Assembly (NCBI GenBank): GCA_937915965.1
Contig: CALGHC010000478.1
Coordinates: 1-5,772, forward strand
Length of the DNA: 5,772 nt
Source of the DNA: an uncultured Myxococcales bacterium
GTDB taxonomy: Bacteria; Myxococcota_A; UBA9042
Direction of reading: 5' to 3'
The position numbers were made by a program, and so were the translations under genes. The stretch's first letter is position 1, and each line of letters starts with the position of its first letter. Below the pieces are notes generated by a model. That model made no database searches, had not been told where the DNA came from, and was given only the letters and a program-made list of their open reading frames with translations. This document shows, one piece after another, positions 4,201 to 5,772 of the stretch.

Positions 4201-5772
4201 CCAGTGCATGGCCGGCGCTTGCCAGCCCGGGCAGGGCGCGTGCGAGTGCGAGACCGACGGCGACTGCGCCAAGTTCGACGACGGCAACCTGTGCAATGGC
4301 GTGCAGATCTGCAACGCGGGCCAGTGCGACTTCGATCCGACCTCCGTTGTCTCGTGCGACCCGGCCGCCAACGGCCCGTGCGGCGCCAACCTGTGTGACG
4401 CCAACGTCGGCGTGTGCGCGATGACACCCTTCCCCGATGACACCGACTGCAACGATAGCAACGTCTGCACCACCCAGGACCGCTGCCTGAGCGGCACCTG
4501 CAAGGGCGACCTCTTCTCGTGCGACGACGGCAACATCTGCACCAACGACCTGTGCGATCAGGTCAAAGGTTGCGTTCTGGAGGCCAACACATTGGGCTGC
4601 GACGACGGCAACCCGTGCACCAGCCCGGATCTCTGCAAGGGCGGTTCGTGCACGGCCGGGGTGGACGGCTGCGGCGAGTGTCAGAACGACGCGCAGTGTG
4701 CCGCCCAGGACGACGGCGACCTGTGCAATGGCACCCTGATCTGCCAAAGCGGCCAGTGCGTCCCCGACCCGGGCAGCGTCATCGTCTGCCCCGACACCGG
4801 CAACCCCTGCTTGAGCCAGGTCTGCGTTGCAGCGACCGGTGCCTGCGTGGGCAAGGCCCATGCGGACGGTAGCGGCTGCGACGACGGCACCGTCTGCACC
4901 ACGACCTCGGCATGCGCCAGCGGCAATTGCATCGGCGGCGGGTTCATCGACTGCGACGACCAGAACCTCTGCACCGCCGACGGCTGTGACGCCAAGACCG
5001 GCTGCAGCCACGCGATCGTGCCCGGCAACGCATGCGACGACGGCAACGATTGCACGGCAGGCGACATCTGCCTGGCCAACGGCAGCTGCATCGGCGGCCC
5101 GAACATCTGCCAGTGCCAGACCGACCTCGACTGCAAGGACGATGGCGACCTGTGCAACGGCACGCTGATGTGCGCGGCGGGCAGCTGCGTCATCAAACCC
5201 GGCAGCGTCATCACCTGCGACCCCGGCCAGGACACCGCCTGTGCAATCCAGACCTGTCAGCCGGCGAGCGGCCAATGCGCCTTGGTGCCGGTCATCGACG
5301 GCAAAAGCTGCGACGACGCCAGCGCTTGCACCCTGGGCGACACCTGCAAGTCGGGTAGCTGCGCGGGCACCGACCTGGTCTGCGTCGACGCCGAACCTTG
5401 CACCGCCGACGCGTGCGACCCCGCGGTGGGCTGCGTCTACGTGCCGCTCGACGGCAAGCTGTGCGACGACGGCAACCCCTGTACCGAGAAGGACCTCTGC
5501 AGCGGGGGGAGCTGCGAGCCCGGCGCCAACACCTGCCAATGCAAGACCAGCGCAGACTGCCTCGCCTTCGAGGACGGCGACCTCTGCAACGGCACGCTGG
5601 TCTGCAGCGCCAACCAGTGTGTCCTCAACCCGCAGACGATCGTCACCTGCAGCGACGACGGTCTGGCTTGCAGCGACCCGGTCTGCAACCCGAAGACGGG
5701 GCTTTGCGCGCCCGCCCCTGCGCCGGACGGCTCCGCGTGCGGCGGCGACGTGCTGTGCGGCGGTTCGGGCAC
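1193..5772 (+). CDS. Giant cysteine-repeat lipoprotein (partial, C-terminus off the right edge)
   Basis: The frame is open for 1526 codons from ATG 1193 to the window edge. Residues 1-32 look like a signal peptide with a lipobox ending at Cys33, so the protein is probably exported, lipidated and held in the outer membrane or cell surface. Residues 34-64 form a Cys-free tether. From Cys65 on, every segment is a cysteine mini-module of the form CDDGNxCTxDxC..GxC or CDDGNxCTxGDxCxxGxC. By hand count about 225 residues (15%) are Cys, with abundant Asp, Gly and Asn. The motif resembles the Dictyostelium-type CTDC repeat and the Cys-rich repeats of large myxobacterial surface proteins (family recalled, not searched). 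No catalytic domain is visible. A disulfide-stiffened surface fibre, adhesin or spacer is the likeliest role, but this is inference. Modules are ordered into super-repeats of about 143 residues, annotated separately. A C-terminal functional domain could lie beyond the window. Confidence 0.93.
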   Translation, partial: MQATSATAREGSRRPSLGILIAVVAVACVAGGCRGSGIDTGSSAKVVIVHGNVPGSITPTGAQACLADSDCDELAGSTCAAAFCHPETRRCVVAARPDGAACDTNDPCVATAICSAGACVGLSDLDCDDGNPCTHDICQDADETTAGGCLNTPKTLVACSDGNPCTVDDHCDAGACVAEANICDCFEDFDCSGAVEDVCAGALHCSKNVCVVVPSSVPDCDDANPCTADTCDPKTGECAHIDVLDGKPCDDDDLCTIDESCAAGACEGGSTLPCSAAPGSCPTACDAKLGCVAVGGDGGPCDDGNACTQGDACHAGSCVGASTCACKTDADCSDSSVPACLGTLVCAGGQCLLDTGAAEPCPQPDDACLLAVCSGGGCTTAAAPLAAPCEDGTQCTHGDHCDVGGNCVSGPKLICDDDDPCTNDACVVSVGCLHGPGTDGLACNDGNACTQGDACLDHVCKGESVGCDDGNPCTIDLCDPNKAGGCLFKAVLDGQACEDASDCSGQGSCAGGSCASPSAVSCDDENPCTDDLCGDAGECKHLPAGVDEPQPCSDGNPCTQDDTCSAGACVGGASSCACLVDADCAADDDGNACNGVLRCIGNTCLIDQQSVVACPATGNPCIELICAPATGLCNETAVALTVGAVSCDDDNACTSEEMCQASGACGGGLLIACDDGDLCTQDLCDPIGGCVHTPWTADAKLPCDDTNSCTAGDVCDVIDGASVCKPGVNICQCDTDADCLPFNDGNLCTGNLICQAGGCVADGAAVICPDTGQSCTELQCQAATGKCGTVAKPDGTLCGKAGTCSSGGACQAGTCAGATSGSCEDGNPCTADSCGANGCVFTPTFGIPCADGDPCTQGTVCQDDGSCGGGASICQCGVDADCDDELACTTDTCNLSTGVCAFTKQPGACCGDDDCSDAGPCTVGQCVGVACAQIAVVEGQACEDGSACTVGDACTAGACSPGAAAGCDDGNLCTFDACNPASGCNHSANSLPCDDGDPCTSGDQCMAGACQPGQGACECETDGDCAKFDDGNLCNGVQICNAGQCDFDPTSVVSCDPAANGPCGANLCDANVGVCAMTPFPDDTDCNDSNVCTTQDRCLSGTCKGDLFSCDDGNICTNDLCDQVKGCVLEANTLGCDDGNPCTSPDLCKGGSCTAGVDGCGECQNDAQCAAQDDGDLCNGTLICQSGQCVPDPGSVIVCPDTGNPCLSQVCVAATGACVGKAHADGSGCDDGTVCTTTSACASGNCIGGGFIDCDDQNLCTADGCDAKTGCSHAIVPGNACDDGNDCTAGDICLANGSCIGGPNICQCQTDLDCKDDGDLCNGTLMCAAGSCVIKPGSVITCDPGQDTACAIQTCQPASGQCALVPVIDGKSCDDASACTLGDTCKSGSCAGTDLVCVDAEPCTADACDPAVGCVYVPLDGKLCDDGNPCTEKDLCSGGSCEPGANTCQCKTSADCLAFEDGDLCNGTLVCSANQCVLNPQTIVTCSDDGLACSDPVCNPKTGLCAPAPAPDGSACGGDVLCGGSG
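1385..1738 (+). repeat. Super-repeat unit 0 (atypical first unit, residues 65-182)
   Basis: This unit has 17 cysteines rather than 22. It opens with CLADSDC in place of the later CxCxxDxDC leader, and the leader and second module are merged into five Cys (65, 71, 79, 84, 91). Three normal four-Cys modules follow, starting at Cys102, Cys127 (CDDGNPCT) and Cys159 (CSDGNPCT). Confidence 0.7.
1739..2161 (+). repeat. Super-repeat unit 1 (residues 183-323, 22 Cys)
   Basis: The unit is 141 residues. The leader CDCFEDFDC (183-191) has six Cys. Four-Cys modules start at 220 (CDDANPCTADTC), 249 (CDDDDLCTIDESC), 274 (divergent, CSAAPGSC) and 301 (CDDGNACTQGDAC). It ends just before the next CxC leader. 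Confidence 0.85.
2162..2590 (+). repeat. Super-repeat unit 2a (residues 324-466, 22 Cys)
   Basis: The unit is exactly 143 residues. The leader is CACKTDADC (324-332). Modules start at 361 (divergent, CPQPDDAC), 389 (CEDGTQCTHGDHC), 415 (CDDDDPCTNDAC) and 443 (CNDGNACTQGDAC). The next leader is absent; a leaderless block follows. Confidence 0.82.
2591..2917 (+). repeat. Leaderless four-module block, unit 2b (residues 467-575, 16 Cys)
   Basis: The block is 109 residues with four four-Cys modules starting at 467 (CDDGNPCTIDLC), 497 (CEDASDC), 522 (CDDENPCTDDLC) and 552 (CSDGNPCTQDDTC). It corresponds to modules 2 to 5 of a normal unit without the six-Cys leader, and is best read as a partial unit inserted in, or left in, the array. 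Confidence 0.78.
2918..3382 (+). repeat. Super-repeat unit 3 (residues 576-730, 22 Cys)
   Basis: This is the longest complete unit, 155 residues. The leader CACLVDADC (576-584) continues with DDDGNACNGVLRC. Modules start at 614 (CPATGNPC), 647 (CDDDNACTSEEMC), 673 (CDDGDLCTQDLC) and 703 (CDDTNSCTAGDVC). The extra length lies in inter-cysteine loops and linkers (for example CDVIDGASVC, 715-724); the Cys count is unchanged. Confidence 0.85.
3383..3811 (+). repeat. Super-repeat unit 4 (residues 731-873, 22 Cys)
   Basis: The unit is exactly 143 residues. The leader CQCDTDADC (731-739) is followed by NDGNLCTGNLIC. Modules start at 768 (CPDTGQSC), 798 (divergent, CGKAGTC), 823 (CEDGNPCTADSC) and 849 (CADGDPCTQGTVC). 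Confidence 0.87.
3812..4240 (+). repeat. Super-repeat unit 5 (residues 874-1016, 24 Cys, rearranged start)
   Basis: The unit is exactly 143 residues but has 24 Cys. The leader begins normally as CQCGVDADC, then continues as a DDELACTTDTC module instead of DGNLCNGxLxC. The second module is a six-Cys segment starting with the CC pair 909-910 (CCGDDDC). The last three modules are regular, at 942 (CEDGSACTVGDAC), 967 (CDDGNLCTFDAC) and 993 (CDDGDPCTSGDQC). Confidence 0.82.
4241..4669 (+). repeat. Super-repeat unit 6 (residues 1017-1159, 22 Cys)
   Basis: The unit is exactly 143 residues. The leader CECETDGDC (1017-1025) is followed by DDGNLCNGVQIC. Modules start at 1055 (CDPAANGPC), 1086 (CNDSNVCTTQDRC), 1110 (CDDGNICTNDLC) and 1136 (CDDGNPCTSPDLC). 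Confidence 0.87.
4670..5107 (+). repeat. Super-repeat unit 7 (residues 1160-1305, 22 Cys)
   Basis: The unit is 146 residues. The leader starts CGECQNDAQC, one residue longer between the first two Cys than the usual CxC, then DDGDLCNGTLIC. Modules start at 1199 (CPDTGNPC), 1229 (CDDGTVCTTTSAC), 1254 (CDDQNLCTADGC) and 1281 (CDDGNDCTAGDIC). Confidence 0.86.
5108..5533 (+). repeat. Super-repeat unit 8 (residues 1306-1447, 22 Cys)
   Basis: The unit is 142 residues. The leader CQCQTDLDC (1306-1314) is followed by DDGDLCNGTLMC. Modules start at 1342 (CDPGQDTAC), 1373 (CDDASACTLGDTC), 1397 (CVDAEPCTADAC) and 1424 (CDDGNPCTEKDLC). Confidence 0.87.
5534..5772 (+). repeat. Super-repeat unit 9 (residues 1448-1526, cut by window edge)
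   Basis: The leader CQCKTSADC (1448-1456) continues with EDGDLCNGTLVC, and the second module starts at 1486 (CSDDGLAC). A third module begins at Cys1516 and is cut by the window edge. The array therefore continues to the right. Confidence 0.85.

Noticed and set aside
3605..5539. A 644-codon open frame on the minus strand rich in Val and Ala, and a similar one of 572 codons at 1670-3388.
   Set aside because: Both lie in codon-on-codon register opposite the repeat gene: TGC reads GCA (Ala), GAC reads GTC (Val), GGC reads GCC (Ala). Stops would need sense TTA, CTA or TCA codons, which are rare in this GC-rich gene. The periodic Val/Ala text is therefore a mirror image of the Cys/Asp repeat.
1739..5772. 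Regularly spaced repeats that could be mistaken for a CRISPR array or satellite DNA.
   Set aside because: The repeats keep the reading frame throughout, differ in length by whole codons and conserve cysteine codons rather than a fixed DNA sequence. They are protein-coding repeats.
1193..5772. Assignment to an enzyme family or to the GDGC-type myxococcus disulfide repeat.
   Set aside because: No catalytic motif is visible and the modules read CDDGNxCTxDxC rather than the CGDG...CDDGN...GDGC pattern of that family, so only a descriptive name is given.

Overview
The window is GC-rich DNA with two divergently transcribed genes, each cut by a window edge. It suggests a free-living, high-GC Gram-negative bacterium. 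The best guess is a myxobacterium or relative (Myxococcota/Bradymonadota, the former Deltaproteobacteria), because very long lipoproteins built from CDDGNxCT-type cysteine repeats are common there. This taxonomic call is an inference from protein style, not from a marker gene.

Positions 1-973 (minus strand) hold most of a class II fructose-bisphosphate aldolase of the E. coli FbaA type. All metal-binding and catalytic motifs are present and only about the last 25-30 residues lie outside the window. Positions 974-1192 are the 219-bp divergent intergenic region. It has a good Shine-Dalgarno sequence for each gene, one sigma70-like promoter candidate facing right, and a short interrupted palindrome overlapping that promoter's -35 box.

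Positions 1193-5772 (plus strand) are one uninterrupted reading frame of at least 1526 codons that runs off the right edge. It encodes a probable lipoprotein: a signal peptide with a lipobox ending at Cys33, a cysteine-free tether of about 31 residues, then nothing but cysteine repeats. By hand count about 225 of 1526 residues are Cys, and the chain is rich in Asp, Gly and Asn.

The main result is that the repeats follow a strict two-level grammar. The basic unit is a mini-module of about 25-30 residues with four cysteines. Four of these plus a six-cysteine leader (usually CxCxxDxDC...) make a 22-cysteine super-repeat of about 143 residues (about 429 bp). Seven complete super-repeats have exactly 22 Cys, and three of the eight full-size units, plus the first part of an expanded one, are exactly 143 residues long. 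The exceptions are an atypical first unit, an inserted leaderless block of four modules (16 Cys), and one unit whose leader and second module are rearranged and carry a CC pair (24 Cys).

No functional link between the aldolase and the repeat protein is evident beyond sharing an intergenic region. No RNA gene, mobile element or CRISPR array was seen. The many other open frames over the repeat region are compositional shadows of the one real gene.
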